From Chloranthus sessilifolius (taxonomy: Eukaryota; Streptophyta; Magnoliopsida; Chloranthales; Chloranthaceae), in the NCBI GenBank assembly GCA_021018995.1, contig CM037588.1, forward strand, positions 39,693,596 through 39,757,595: a stretch of DNA of 64,000 nt, written 5' to 3'. The position numbers were made by a program, and so were the translations under genes. Positions within the stretch are counted from its first letter, which is position 1, and every line of letters begins with the position of its first letter. A model generated the notes under the pieces. That model did no database searches. It was not told where the DNA came from and worked only from the letters and a program-made list of their open reading frames with translations. Positions 35,234 to 47,365 of this stretch are shown here, in pieces.

Positions 35234-36031
35234 ATGCATATGCCACTTATCTCGGCAGTCAGAGCCGAGCTCTTGATCAAAAAGGGGTGCAGCGGGTACT
35301 TGGCATTCTTGGAGGAGGATAAAGAAGAGAAGAATATTATTTCAGAGATAGCAGTTGTGCGAGACTTCGCTGACGTGTTTCCGGAAGAGTTACCAGGATT
35401 ACCTCCAGAGAGAGAAGTGGAGTTCACCATTGACTTAACACTAGGAACGGAGCCTGTTTCTAAAGTACCATATAGAATGGCTCTTGCTGAGTTGAAGGAG
35501 TTGAAAGAGCAGTTACAAGAGCTCATGGATAAGGGGTTTGTTAGACCGAGTGTGTCTCCATGGGGAGCACCGGTCTTGTTTGTAAAGAAGAAAGATAGGT
35601 CAATGCGTCTGTGCATTGACTATCGGCAATTAAACAAACTCATTATAAAGAATAGGTACCCTTTGCCTAGGATAGATGAGTTATTCGACCAGCTGCAAGG
35701 AGTAAGGTATTTTTTCAAGATCGATCTGAGATTTGGATACCATCAGTTGAGAGTCAAGGCAGAGGACATTCAAAAGACTGCTTTCAGGACACGGTACGGA
35801 CACTATGAATTCTTAGTGATGTCGTTTGGGTTGACGAACGCACCGGCGTCGTTTATGGATTTAATGAATCAGGTGCTTAAACCACACCTAGACTCCTGCA
35901 TTGTGGTGTTCATTGATGATATCCTGATATACTCCAAGTCAAAGGCGAAAGATGAAGAACACTTGAGGATTGCTCTACAAACTTTTTGTGAACACCAACT
36001 ATACGCCAAGCTCAGCAAGTGCGAGTTCTGA
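35234..36031 (+). pseudogene. Element D reverse transcriptase region
   Basis: Plus-strand Ty3 RT. In order: [96 protein letters not shown] and the active-site motif FIDD in [13 protein letters not shown]. This is a classic chromovirus RT, and the best preserved gene segment in the window. Confidence 0.88.
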
Positions 36032-36049
36032 TTAGAGGAGGTTAGCTTT

Positions 36050-36700
36050 TTGGGACGCGTCATCTCAAAGCATTGTGTCACTGTAGATCTAGCAAAAATA
36101 GTGGCAGTAGTAAACTGGGAACAATCAAAGACCATGACCGACGTCCACAATTTTCTTGGATTAGCGGGTTATTATCGACATTTTATAGAGGGGTTTTCAA
36201 AACTATCGGGACCTCTTACGAGGCTTACACGGAAAGATTCAAGATTCAAGTGGAGTAAGGCATGAGAGAAGAGCTATCAAGAACTCAAGAAGAGACTCAC
36301 TTCAGCTCTAGTACTAGCGATTCCTTCAAGCAGTGGAGGGCGCGGTATATAGCGATGCTTTGTACAATGGTTTGGGTTGCGTGCTCAACCAACACAAAAA
36401 GGTGATAGCTTATGGAAGTCAAGACAGTTGAAAGAGCATGAAAAGAATTACCCGATACATGATTTGAAATTAGCAACGGTCATATTTGCGCTGAAGATTT
36501 GGTAACATTACTTATACGGTGAGACTTTTGAGATTTTCACCGACCACAAGAGCCTCAGATATCTGTTTACACAAAAGGAACTAAATATGAGGCAGCGCAG
36601 ATGGATGGAGTTCCTCAAGGACTATGACTGTTCCATACAATACCATCCAGGCAAGGCTAATATAGTAGCCGATGCCTTGAGTCGGAAGGGTTCAGCTCAG
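36050..36700 (+). pseudogene. Element D RNase H region
   Basis: Plus strand, after RT. The connection region has FLGLAGYYRHFIEGFSKL and PLTRLTRKDSRFKWSKA. The RNase H part near 36540-36700 has [20 protein letters not shown] and [20 protein letters not shown]. This is a standard Ty3 arrangement. The region is broken. Confidence 0.8.
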
Positions 36701-36819
36701 TCGGCTAGTTTGATTTTGGGTATGCACCGATGGAAGTTGTTTGAAGATCTGGCACTGTATGATGCGAATATTGAGTCGCAAGCCACAGGAGCCTTTTTGG
36801 CAAATATTTCAGTGAGACC

Positions 36820-38260
36820 AGTGATATTTGAGCATATCCACGAGCTACAGATGAAAGACCTGGCTTTAACCAAGGTTCGTCAAGATGTGATCGAAGGCAT
36901 CAAACCGAACTTCTCAGTGAAAGAAGATGGTTTCTTATTATTCAAGGGCCATCTCTACATTTCGGGCAATGCCGATCTACGGCAAACTATTCTTGATGAA
37001 TCTCACAAGTCAAACTATGCGATTCACCCAGGTAGTAAGAAATTGTACCAAGATTTGAAAAAGAATTACTGGTAGAGAGGTTTGAAATAAGACGTGGCAG
37101 AGAACGTGTCATGGTGTTTGACGTGCCAGCAAGTGAAGATCGATCATAGACACCCTACGGGGTTATTACAGCCCCTACCTATACCGGAATGGAAGTGGGA
37201 ATCGATCTCTATGGACTTCATAGTTGAGCTACCGCATACTGCAAAGAGGTACAATGCCATTTGGGTAGTGGTCGGTCGATTGACCAAGTCAACGCACTTC
37301 TTACCTTATAACATGATGTATACGACAGGAAGACTCGCAGAGCTATATAAGAAAGAGATCGTTCGTTTGCATGGGATTCCGAGTAGCATTGTTTCTAACC
37401 GTGACCCATTATATACATCAAAGTTTTGGAAGAAATTTCAAGAAGGAATGGGAACACGATTGGATTTCAGTTCAGCATTCCATCCGCAAACTGATGGGCA
37501 AATAGAGCGGGTCAATCAGATCATCGAGGACATGCTTAGGGCGTGTATGTTAGAATTGCAAGGATCATGGGATCAACACCTACCGTTGATTGAGTTTGTA
37601 TATAACAACAGTTTTCAGACGAGCATCGGCATGGCACCATATGAAGCTCTTTATAGACGGCGATGTAGATCGCCCATCAATTGGGAGGAAATCGGTGAGA
37701 AATTTGTTTTGGGACTCGAGATACTTGAAGATAATGTCACCTATATTTGGATGATAAGGGCCAAACTCAAAGCGGCTCAGAGCAGGCAGAAAAGCTACGC
37801 TGATATCAAGCGGACCAGTGTGGACTTTAAGGTGGGTGAACACGTGTTCGTGAAAGTGTCACCACTGAAAGACGTGATGAGATTTGGAAAGAGAGGGAAG
37901 TTGAGTCCCTGCTATCTTGAACCATTCGAAGTTTTGGGTCCAGTAGGGGAAGTTGCTTACCGCATTGGATTACAACCGCTATTTGATTGGGTGCACAATG
38001 TGTTTCACGTGTCTATGCTCAAGAAATATATAAATAGCCCTGATCACGTGTTGAGCGGTCAACCATTAGAGATGCATGAAGACATGAGCATGATAGATGA
38101 ACCGCCAGAGATATTGGATCAAAATGAATGAGTATTGCAGACAAAAGTGATTTCATTAGTGCTTCTTCGATGGAGAAATCACCCGGTCGAAGAAGCTACC
38201 TGGGAACGAGAGGCCGATGTGAAGGAACAATACCCGAACTTGTTTGCGACGAGTTGAGAG
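36820..38260 (+). pseudogene. Element D integrase with chromodomain-like end
   Basis: Plus-strand integrase. The zinc-binding part has [16 protein letters not shown] and CLTCQQVKIDHRHPTG. The core has ISMDFIVELPHTAKRYNAIW (first D), IVSNRDPLYTSKFW (second D) and FHPQTDGQIERVNQIIEDML (E). The C-terminal GPY-type region ends near 38040. A chromodomain-like block (RWRNHPVEEATWEREADV, about 38165-38225) closes it, as in Tekay/Del chromoviruses, where it guides insertion to heterochromatin. Confidence 0.86.
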
Positions 38261-38514
38261 TCAAAATTGTATCACCACAAGCATGTTTGCAGATTTAAAC
38301 CGTTCATTGTTGTTCAATATTGACCTTTTGGCCAATTTATCCAATGGAGAAAATTTTAATCAGAGATCGTGTCGTGATGCGATATAGATTACATAGTTAG
38401 GATTCATCATGCCACGTAATGACTATGAAGTCATGTTTCGCATATCCAATGACCAACCGGCCATGTGTTACCAACTAAACAGAGGAGACAAGAAGCAATA
38501 AAAATTCGTGAAGT

Positions 38515-38990
38515 CTGATGAAAATCGATTAATCGATTTGTAAATTCGATTAATCGATTTTGGTCGGCTAATCAATTGGCATATGCCAGTGAGTAGAGAT
38601 TCAGAAAAATTAATAAAATGAAATTTCGATTAATCGAGGGGAATTCAATTAATTGACTAACACTTGCCAGTGACTTGGGAATTTTGGAAAATTTTAAGAG
38701 TAGAACGATTTCAATTAATCGAGGTGAAGTTCGATTAATCGATTTGAAAAAATAGATTAATTGATTTGGTAAATCGATTAATCGGCTGGCACATGCCAAT
38801 GAACTGGAAAACCTAGAAATTTTAAATGACCACGATTTCGATTAATCGAAATGAATTCGATTAATCAATTTTGGAATTTGGATTAATCGATTTTGGAAAT
38901 CGATTAATCAAATTCTCGCAGCTAGAGTAAGTTTTTAAAACTGATTAATTGATTTTAGAAATCGATTAATCGAATCGGGCGCATATATAT
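38515..38990 (+). promoter_or_regulatory. CGATTAATCG cluster and TATA ahead of D's extra ORF
   Basis: About fifteen copies of the palindrome CGATTAATCG (often TCGATTAATCGATTT) or close variants at 38525-38975, then a TATA box TATATATAG (38984-38992) 230 bases before the ORF start. The leader has GCTAGGGTTTTGG (near 39083) and the telobox AAACCCTAG (39151). The same motif cluster occurs in D's LTR at 41435-41830. I infer an internal promoter sharing LTR-type control sequence. Confidence 0.6.
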
Positions 38991-39221
38991 AGAAAATGGG
39001 TTTTTGGTTCCCATTCAAAAATAATTTAAACTTTCATTTTTTGGGCGCCATTTTTTCTTCTTCTCCTACCTTCCATTCGAGCTAGGGTTTTGGGGATTTT
39101 GAGTCGATTTCAGATCGAAATCTCTTGCATTTCGATCAAACTCCTAAGGTAAACCCTAGATTTTATTTTTTTCTTGAAATTTCAATCTTTACAACCCTAC
39201 ATTTTGATTTTTTGATTCAAA

Positions 39222-40593
39222 ATGCCTCCGAGAACTCGCTTGACCATGAAGCAAGCAGCTTCGAAGCTCCTGGTACGGCATAAGAACACCGCACCGCCAC
39301 CACCATCACCTCTACAAAGCCCATCCCCATCGTCATCAGATACCACATCTCGACGAGCTCATCTTGACGCAAATCTACACCGACCCTACCACCACCACCC
39401 ATAAACTTGTCCCAACCAAATGAGTGGTGGGTGGCAAAGAGCTTTGAAAATGAATATATTTTCGATGAGGCATTGTTTATCGACCCCGACGTCGAGGGTG
39501 AGACTAAATGGGCTAGGAACTATTTGGTCAAAGCGAGCCTCGATAACCTATTAAAGTCGCTCTACGAGTGTTACTACCCTAGACTAGTTCGCCTATTTTA
39601 CTAGGGCTTGGAGGAGGTTCCGACCGATGACATCGTTACAACCAAGATTGATGGCTGTAACTACACCTTTACCCGTCGCCACGTACACGAGTCCCTAGAG
39701 TGTTATTTGGACTTCATGCCTGAGACCACCCTCTTTCCACCATTTACAGAGGAGGTTCGATTTGAGGAGATCATGACCGAAATGACCAATGGGAAAAAGG
39801 GGTCCGGATCGTCCATTAGGAGGTTTGCCCCATTACATGTGGATGCTTGATTCTATAATCAAGTGTAACCTCTACGCGATGTGCCATGATACCGAGAGGG
39901 TGGAGTTGATCCAACAGGCCCTATACGCGGCATTCCACGGCCGTTGGTTCGATGCCACCAAGATCGTCTTAGAGGGGATGACATACATAAAAGGGAAGTT
40001 GATGAAGGGTCCTTTATGACCAAAGGAGAAGATGTCATACGCTCGCCTCATTTCGAGCATGCTGGAGTGCTATTCCGATGCTCCAAGGTACGCCATCTCA
40101 CCCCACGAGCTCAAAGCTACGGACCACATGAAGCACTACTCCATCGCTTCATGGGGTCGTAGTTATAGATTGTTGAAGAGGACCCTGGTAGTTGGGGGCC
40201 CAGCAGCAGCAACCCCAACAGCAACAGCAGCACGAGAAGCACCACCACCACCCCCACCACCATATCAGGACCCACTTGTGGGGGGAGCACACCCCGTTGT
40301 TCCACCAGCTGAGGGGGCACCCTCTCACACTACCGCATCCCCTACGCCACCGTCGCAGTTAGTGGCTGCCACACCTACATCATCCTATCACCAATGAGCG
40401 GCTCGCCCCGTGCCTACGATCGAGGATGTGTTGGCCCGGATGGAGGCCAACAACCAGTAGATGAATCGACGCATGGACTCTTTGATGCACATCTTACTCG
40501 ACGCCCCAGCAGCCAACCCAGACAGAGCTGCCCGCCCCAGCACCAGACCAGCCTGGAAAGAGGACCGCATGAGCGGGACTGGTTCACTTTTTG
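39222..40593 (+). pseudogene. Element D extra ORF ('putative plant transposon protein' type)
   Basis: The plus-strand ORF starts MPPRTRLTMKQAASKLLVRH at 39222. A Pro/Ser linker follows, then a globular domain with EYIFDEALFIDPDVEG, YYPRLVRLFY (compare YPRLVQLFYQHI in A and B), CNYTFTRRHVHESLEC, YAAFHGRWFDATKIVLEGM and SYARLISSMLECYS (compare LPYAKLITKLLL). The C-terminal part has a proline-rich stretch and then TIEDVLARMEANNQ and MNRRMDSLMHILLD, a probable coiled coil. Position (3' of integrase, same strand) and architecture match the extra ORFs of A and B although D is a chromovirus. Function is unknown. It is broken in a few places. Confidence 0.65.
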
Positions 40594-40851
40594 AGAGTTG
40601 TTATGATGATTTGTTTTCGAGTTTTGTATTGTAATTGGGGGGGTACAATGTGATTAAGGGAATGTAAATGAACAAATTGTAATCTTTTGGAAAATGAATA
40701 GAAAAATGTTTTCATTGTCATTACCAGTGTTATTTATTTATGGACATTGTCTTTCTTGCATGCATGTATTGATGTACTAAGCCAACATGTGAACAGATGT
40801 GTGGCATTCCCTGTGTGTGGGGGACCACAGCGACAAACCTTTGGGTTTATT

Positions 40852-40883
40852 TTTGAAGACGAAAATTCCCAAGGTGGGGATAA
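40852..40883 (+). other. Element D polypurine tract
   Basis: GAAGACGAAAATTCCC is followed by AAGGTGGGGATAA directly before the LTR start TGTAATATCC (40884). The GAGGACGAAAATT-type block before the tract recurs in element E. Confidence 0.78.
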
Positions 40884-43316
40884 TGTAATATCCTAAAAAT
40901 TTGAGCATTAAATAGTGACCTCGAGATGCGTGTCTGACTGGTTGTAGGTTTGACCAAGTGGGGGTCAAACAGTGGAACTAGGAAAGAATGTATAGATGTG
41001 AGATAGCATGACCTAAGAGTAGTGTATGGTATTAGTTTAGGGCCACATACACCTATCTCTGGTGTATGTGCTTAACACCGAAACTGGAGAGAGGTTATTA
41101 GGGTTTTAATAACCTAAGGGTTCTTTTAGTTTTGTTTGGTAAAGAGAGTTAAAAAGAGAGAACTAAGGTGAGTTAATGGCAAGGCATCGAATGCAAGATT
41201 CACATGAAGGACCTGTCAAGAATTGGAACCCTAGCCATCAAACCAATCGATCCATTCCCTTAAGAGATTGATTTGAGATGAGTCTTATTAGAATTAAATG
41301 CATAGATGTTTGATGATTAAATTCAGTGAAGTGTAGTTAAAAACATAGAATTAAATGATAGAAAAGAAAGAAAAATAGAGAGAAAAAGATTTTGAAGAAC
41401 AGCCCGAAAAGGGGCTGAGTTCTGGCCAAATTGATTAATCGATTTGGAGATTCGATTAATCGATTTTGGTCTAGAAGTTGAAAAGGTAGGAATGTCCGAG
41501 TTCGATTAATCGATCTTGAAATTGGTTAATCAATTTTGAAAGCCGATTAATCGATTTTGAAATCGACTAATCGACTGAGTACCTCCAGTCGCTAGAGAAA
41601 TAAGGCTTGAAGAAATCAACTAATCGAATTGGGAAATCGATTAATCGATTTTGGATTTCGATTAATCGATTTAAGGATCGATTAACTATCTTTGAGATTT
41701 TTGATTAATAGATTTGGGATCGATTAATCGATTTTTGATTTTTGATTAATTGATTTGAGAATCGATTAATCGATTTAGGGTTTCGATTAATCGATTTTGG
41801 AGATCGATTATTCGATTTTAGCAGTTTGACTTGACTTCTTAATTGGACCTTGGGGTTTATGGAGGGTCTTGGACCTTCTCTATTACGTTTTTATTGATGT
41901 GTTGCATATGTTATGGTGTACCATAGGTGGTACGTGTGAATACTAGCATAAGGAGCCGTGTGGGACCTTGATGCTTGGACCTTCAGAGACTTGAGGTAGG
42001 GAACACCTTGAACATATACTTTAATTGCAAGAGCATGTATGTACTGCTATAGAAATAAATTGATAATGCTTTAAATCATGAGAATCTTTGTAAAAGGAGT
42101 GTGTGTGTGACACCAAGAAAATAAATGAGAATGAAACATCCCCAGGGGATGAGAAAGTGATAAAGGCATCAGTGTGATGCGAGTAAATTAGACATCCCAG
42201 GGATGTAAGTTAAATTGTAAAGTAAGATTGAGCAAAGACTGATAAAGCCTAATTGATATAAAGTAGCATATTTACACGGTGAATAAATATGTAAAGCACA
42301 TGATATTTTTGTTATTTAAGTTTTGAACAAAATACCCTACCGACGTGGCGGGATACCCACGACTGACTCGGCAGGATATCCGTGACCAGTACGGCGGCCA
42401 ATCCGTACACTGGTATGGTGGTCTATCCGTAAGCAGTAGCACATCCCAGGGATGTTGGGTTGAGATTTGACCCCGTCGCCTATGAGAAAGGGACCGTGGT
42501 AGTATTCATAGTGAATACATATAACAACTATCTATTTAGTCGATGATGGAGGGTATTCCATCGAGGCTCGATGCTATATTGCTCGGGGACTACTTAAGTT
42601 GAAAATTTAAGTTTTCTTTAGGCCTATTCAGTGAAATTCATGAACAGTTAATAATAAAGTGAGACATGCAAACCACCAGTAAAACTTCAAGGCATAATTG
42701 TGATTATTTAAACTATTTTCCAACAAGTGCATAGATACATCATGCTAAAAATATCATAGAATATATGTGAGAATTTGACTTATATGTTCATTGTGTTATT
42801 TCTTATTGAGCAAGGATGTAGCTCACCCTTTTAGACTATACGTCGCAAGTCCAGTGTTTACAGGGACCGAGGCTTCGGGAGACGTGGATCCGGGTGACTC
42901 GGATTACGTGCCTAGGGAAGAGTTGGAGCCTCCTCCCGAGGACTTCTTCTAGGAGACTCTGCTGAGCACTTTGATAGAGTGAGTTTTGAGAGCTTATTGT
43001 ACGGCTTGGTATGTCAAGCCTTATTTTTGGGAAATGTAATTAAATTAATATAATTATTTTGGCGAACCCATCTGAGGTGATCTGTTCATCACAGATGGTT
43101 CGGATCGGTTCTTTGTTCATGCGTTGGCATGAAAGCAGAACTATCTTTTGAGGTTATACCTAGATTAGCATATTGGTTTCCGTATTGTTCAGTTAATTGT
43201 TTCATCATGTCTAGTATTGCTTGCCGTACTAATGTTCCGTACAGATGAATGGAGCACGGTCTTAAGGATCGTGCTGATGGCACGGGTTTTAGGGTGCCGA
43301 AATCTGGGCTGTCACA
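40884..43316 (+). repeat. Element D 3' LTR (2.43 kb)
   Basis: It begins TGTAATATCC and ends GGGCTGTCACA. It contains the CGATTAATCG cluster (41435-41830), short hairpin-type repeats near 42340-42445 (GGCGGGATACCC, CGGCAGGATATCC, CGGCGGCCAATCC) and the block TAGCTCACCC...ACTATACGTC (42812-42845) shared with E and F. Its 5' partner is not in the window. Confidence 0.82.
41435..41830. repeat. CGATTAATCG motif cluster in D's LTR
   Basis: About seventeen copies or near-copies of the 10-bp palindrome CGATTAATCG, usually flanked by T runs, at irregular spacing of 15-30 bases. The same motif precedes the extra ORF at 38525-38975. Confidence 0.8.
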
Positions 43317-43849
43317 GGTACACACTCTCTGTATATTACTTTTGCTTTTTGCAAGCATAAAAAAAAAATTTCTATTTTTAGAATCTTTCTAGGCTAGTTT
43401 TGTGTTAAATTTATTTTTTTCAATTAACCATTGCATGCGAATTATGATTAATGGAATTAAATTACATCTACATAACCATCATCATAGTAGAAGTTCGAAC
43501 ATTAATGATATAAAGCAGTTGATATTCATGTCTAGTTCTCTTGTACACTGTATCATAACTGACTCTTTGAAACTATACATTGCTTTAAATTACAGAATTT
43601 AGATAATAGTTTCAAAAATTATATACCCAGTGAGATTTTGAACTAATATTCTTTCTTTGGAGAGAGACTGTTGTTATCTGATTCTAAAATTTTCTTGAAC
43701 ATCTAGACTTGCATTCCAATGAAAATCTCAATTGTTGTTATTTGAATAAGATTTCTATGATTATGTTGTTAGTTTTTCTAGAACTCTTTGTTATACACAT
43801 CAAAGCAACATAACATTCTTGCTAGCAACCCTGGAAATGATAGAAGGCC
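43317..43849. other. AT-rich non-coding interval
   Basis: Nothing recognisable. It may be the target DNA of D or a further part of element J's 3' region. Confidence 0.4.
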
Positions 43850-45705
43850 ATCTTTTAATTCGTCTAAGCCACAAAGCTAAAATTCCAAAAATATTTATCC
43901 CTTGAACCCAATTTTTTTTGTACCAAAACTTAAAAAACCCTTATCCATATGTACTACCCAAAGCTTTCAAACTTTTACCCTTAATTTTTTTCAGAATTTT
44001 GAATAGAAAGGAGAAATAGGGAGTGAAAGGAGTATGGAATAATAGATAAGGGATATGCCAAATAGGGTATGTCTGAGAAAGATCTAACTTTATGAAAATA
44101 TGGGAGAAAAAGGGAGAGAAATCGAAAATATGATTCTACAAAAATAGAAGCAAAAAGCTTCGAAAGAAAATTTCAAGTGGATATCTGAAAGAAAATAAAC
44201 TGAAGAAAATGGGATTTACTGGAAAAAAATAAACACAAGTAATTGGGAAGAAATTATACAACTTTTTGGATACTTACTAAAGTAGAAAAAAAGAAGGAGA
44301 AGAAGAAGATAGGAGAGAGATGATCTGAATTCTCAGATCTTTTGAACCCTTTCTAACTTTCTTTGGAACCCACTTAACCCAAAGCCCCATTGTAAGATGA
44401 CAAAGACCTTTTTGATTCTTTGTTTACAACAACATGAATCTAGTAGAGATATGTATGATGCATACAATGGAAACTCTGATAACCATATGAATAGAATAGA
44501 TTATCTTTTTCATGAGATTTATTTATTGGTCTCTCGTCCTTGATATTATTGCACACATATACACAACATATTGAGAGAGCCAATAAATTTTGACATTCTT
44601 TTAGAGAGTATGCCTCAGTGAGAGTTCGGATGAAAAGATTTTCTAAATTTACAATTTTAAAAAATATAATGAATAAACATGTCATTGATATGCACACACT
44701 CCACGCTTTACATGAGTTAAAATTATTGAGGATCTTGATCAAGGATAAATACTAAGTTGAGAAGTCATGTATGGTTGGAATCGTATTTCTAGAAATCATA
44801 ATAATCATTTGATGACTGACTGATAATTAGTTAGTGTAAATAGTTGTATATCTCTTTTATTTCAGAAAAAGCTTTTAAGAAGCCAAAAATATTTGAAGTT
44901 TGTAGGTAACTTTGTTGAAAACCTTTAGGAGATTATAACTCCTTCACTAGGGATCACCTAGGGGTTTAAGGCTTGTTACATCTGCTAAATGCAATCGTGC
45001 TCCCTACGAAAGTGACATTAAAATTTGTAATTTTATGATAGTTTACTTTTCCTTGTTTGCTAGGGAATAGCAATGCTTATGTTTGGGGGTGTGATTAGTC
45101 ACATACTTTACCATTTTATCACCCTTAACTTAGTGATGCTAGACCCAAATTTGCTACTAATGAGATGTTAATGTGCAAATAATAAGAACAGATAGCAGAA
45201 TAGAGCCAAAGTGCTAATCTTCATCAAATGAACTCAAAAAGTAGTAAGAAGCGCGATGGTATGCAAATACGATCTGACCCCAATCCGTAAACTGAAAGAA
45301 AGAAGAATTACGATCAATTGTATGACCAATCGTAATCATAAGTTGTTGCCGACTGGAGGACCCGAAGTAAAGAATACGATCGATTGAACTGAGAAATCAT
45401 ACTGTGAAGAAAAAACAATCGTAATTACAAACTAAGAAATCATACTCTGAAGGATTGTGATTGACGATCATAACCTTGAAGGAGGAGGATTTAGATTTAC
45501 TTTCCTGCAATTAGTTTAACAACCATTCTTTTATTCTTATTTCTCATGTAGATTAGATCTTTAAAAGACAAATACAAGTTTTCACAACATACAAAATTTT
45601 GACCTTCCTCATGGGAACGATCCTATACTAGTGCTGCAATTTCCTTTGTGCTCTTGCAATAGGTTAAGACTAAGTACAATAATAGCCACATCAATTGCAT
45701 AGTCA
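43850..45705 (+). mobile_element. Element J: 3' region and 3' LTR of an Athila/Tat-type retrotransposon
   Basis: Plus strand. Internal non-coding sequence (43850-45080) is similar along its length to the reverse complement of 52615-53900 in element H (for example AGCCCCATT with AAAGACCTTT downstream, and GGGGTTTAAGGCTTGTT against GGGGTTTGAAGGCTTGTT). A polypurine tract GTTTGGGGGTG (45081-45091) precedes the LTR, which starts TGATTAG at 45092 and ends near 45705. TTTGCTAGGGAATAGCAA upstream of the tract is a common feature in such elements. No protein domains remain. Confidence 0.65.
45260..45480 (+). repeat. AATCGTAAT/ATTACGATT motif cluster in LTR J
   Basis: Several copies of ACGAT(C/T)-type half sites such as TTACGATCAAT, CCAATCGTAATCATA and CAATCGTAATTAC within the LTR. 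LTR I has a clearer version (54080-54370). Confidence 0.55.
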
Positions 45706-45967
45706 AAAAATAAAATAAAAACAACAATTTTTCATTCATTTTCCTTTACACTATTACATTTTATGATATCCATCCATATCCTTTCCTCCATGCCTAATTT
45801 CCACTAACTTTTTCTCCATCGCTTCTTGTCTGACTTGATGGCTCTGACATTGAGAGTTTATTTGTTGTATTCCTTTCTCTTCAGTTTGTATTAACTTTTG
45901 GTATTCAGTGATTTTTTGCTTTGCTCCCGCACCCAGTACTTCCTCTGAAAAACTAGGCCATTGCCCT

Positions 45968-45994
45968 TTCTTCTTCTTCTTCTTCTTCTTCTTC
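45968..45994 (+). repeat. (TTC)9 microsatellite
   Basis: Nine perfect TTC units. Confidence 0.95.
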
Positions 45995-46539
45995 TATTTC
46001 TAACACTATCTGATTTTCTAAGTGCTTCAATACCACAAAAAAGCGATCCATATTAAACCCATAGATATATAACCCTTTTACTAGCCCATGTCCCTTTTCC
46101 ATTATATATTCTGAGTTCTCAGCGCTTATATTTATTACAGCTTGAGTGGTTTCTATGTACTTGTTCCATTGGCAAGCGTGACCATGTCTGGTACTAACTT
46201 ATGCTCAGAACCTTCATATATTTGAAAGTTTGGTGAATGAGGAAACTTTTCTATGTAGTCTAGGAACTTCTCCCTTATTTTGTACTCCACCCCATTTATT
46301 CCTTCATCCTAAAGCGACTCCATCATTTTTCAAACACAGACAACATTGGTTATTCTTCTATATTTTCCCGCTTCATTAACAACAGATGATGGGATATGGA
46401 GTCACTTATCAACCTCATCACATATAGTTAGAAGTTATTTTTGCATTCTTGCTCCAGCTCTGCCAAAGTTATCTCTCTATTTTCTTCTTCATTTCCATCT
46501 GAACATTCTCTCATAGTTTCATCAATTATTGAGCCACTT

Positions 46540-46926
46540 TCACTCTCTGAAGACATACCCCCACCTATTATCGTCTCCCAACCTCTTTGTGACTTCAATG
46601 CTAATGCAACTTGTTCCTAGTGTATTGTATATATAGTTGACAGTTTTCCTTGCCTTGATGCTTCCAGTAGCCGAAAATGGATATTTATGTGCAGATATTA
46701 CTGGCTGCATTCCATTGAATATCGACTTTATCAGGGAAATTTTGGTCAAAATCAAATTGTAGGCCAACTCTTTAGGGGTTATAATGTTGCATTCCCATGA
46801 ATTTGTTGTCTCCCCCACTCTATTGACGTCTCTAAATAGTTTGCTTGCAGTATGTTCAAAGAACCAGGTATTTTTCCTTGCTAGGTTGAAGTTTGTAGCA
46901 TACTTTTTGTCACAATATCTTTTCAT
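46540..46926 (-). pseudogene. Unrecognised 128-residue ORF
   Basis: The minus-strand open frame starts MKRYCDKKYATNFNLARKN and includes TPKELAYNLILTKISLIKSI. Amino-acid make-up looks protein-like, with charged and hydrophobic residues mixed, and not low-complexity. Weak coding-like stretches continue on both sides in other frames (for example KIREKFLDYIEKFPHSPNFQ near 46260), so I read it as part of a decayed gene. I do not recognise the family. No start context or splice site decides its limits. Confidence 0.3.
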
Positions 46927-47365
46927 CCTATTTCCCCCTCTCCTGATGCAAAAGGGGCAGAATCTAAGTTCCCTTATTGATGTCCTATTGCCAATCTACC
47001 ACCATTAAATAATGCCCTAGAGTTGGGTGTTTGCAGTACTTGGTCTTCCACACTGAAGTTATTTTCACAAAACAATACTTGCAGCAAGTCCAAGCATATT
47101 GCCATTTGAACATGATGACCTCTTAGTACTTATGGCATCATTGTTGTTATTATTCCAGAGAGTTTGTCTAACTCGCGATACAAATTCCCAACAATCAGAA
47201 TTCCTATGCCTGTTGACATACCATCAAACAACTATGTTACGTACTCGAACACATCTTCCTGGATAACATCAAATGGTATCAAGGTCATAAAGTATACATC
47301 GAGATAGTACGTCAACTCCATGAGAATACATACCTTGATAGACATCCTTCATGCCCGTAAAAACA

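Larger units (their letters stand above)
34761..43316 (+). mobile_element. Tekay-like chromovirus D (3' part)
   Basis: A plus-strand Ty3/gypsy element whose 5' LTR and gag are not in the window. Order: protease, RT, RNase H, integrase, chromodomain-like end, motif cluster, extra ORF (39222-40593), polypurine tract, 3' LTR (40884-43316). The LTR starts TGTAATATCC and ends GGGCTGTCACA, as is usual for Tekay/Del chromoviruses. It abuts element C's LTR at 34760. The element is broken, with several breaks. Confidence 0.82.

Noticed and set aside
38525-38975. Regularly spaced short palindromes resembling a CRISPR array
   Set aside because: Spacing and repeat sequence are irregular, the context is a plant retrotransposon and there are no cas genes; it is an LTR-type motif cluster.
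42340-42445. Riboswitch or structured regulatory RNA
   Set aside because: The short repeats can form hairpins, but they are LTR tandem units without a known RNA family pattern.
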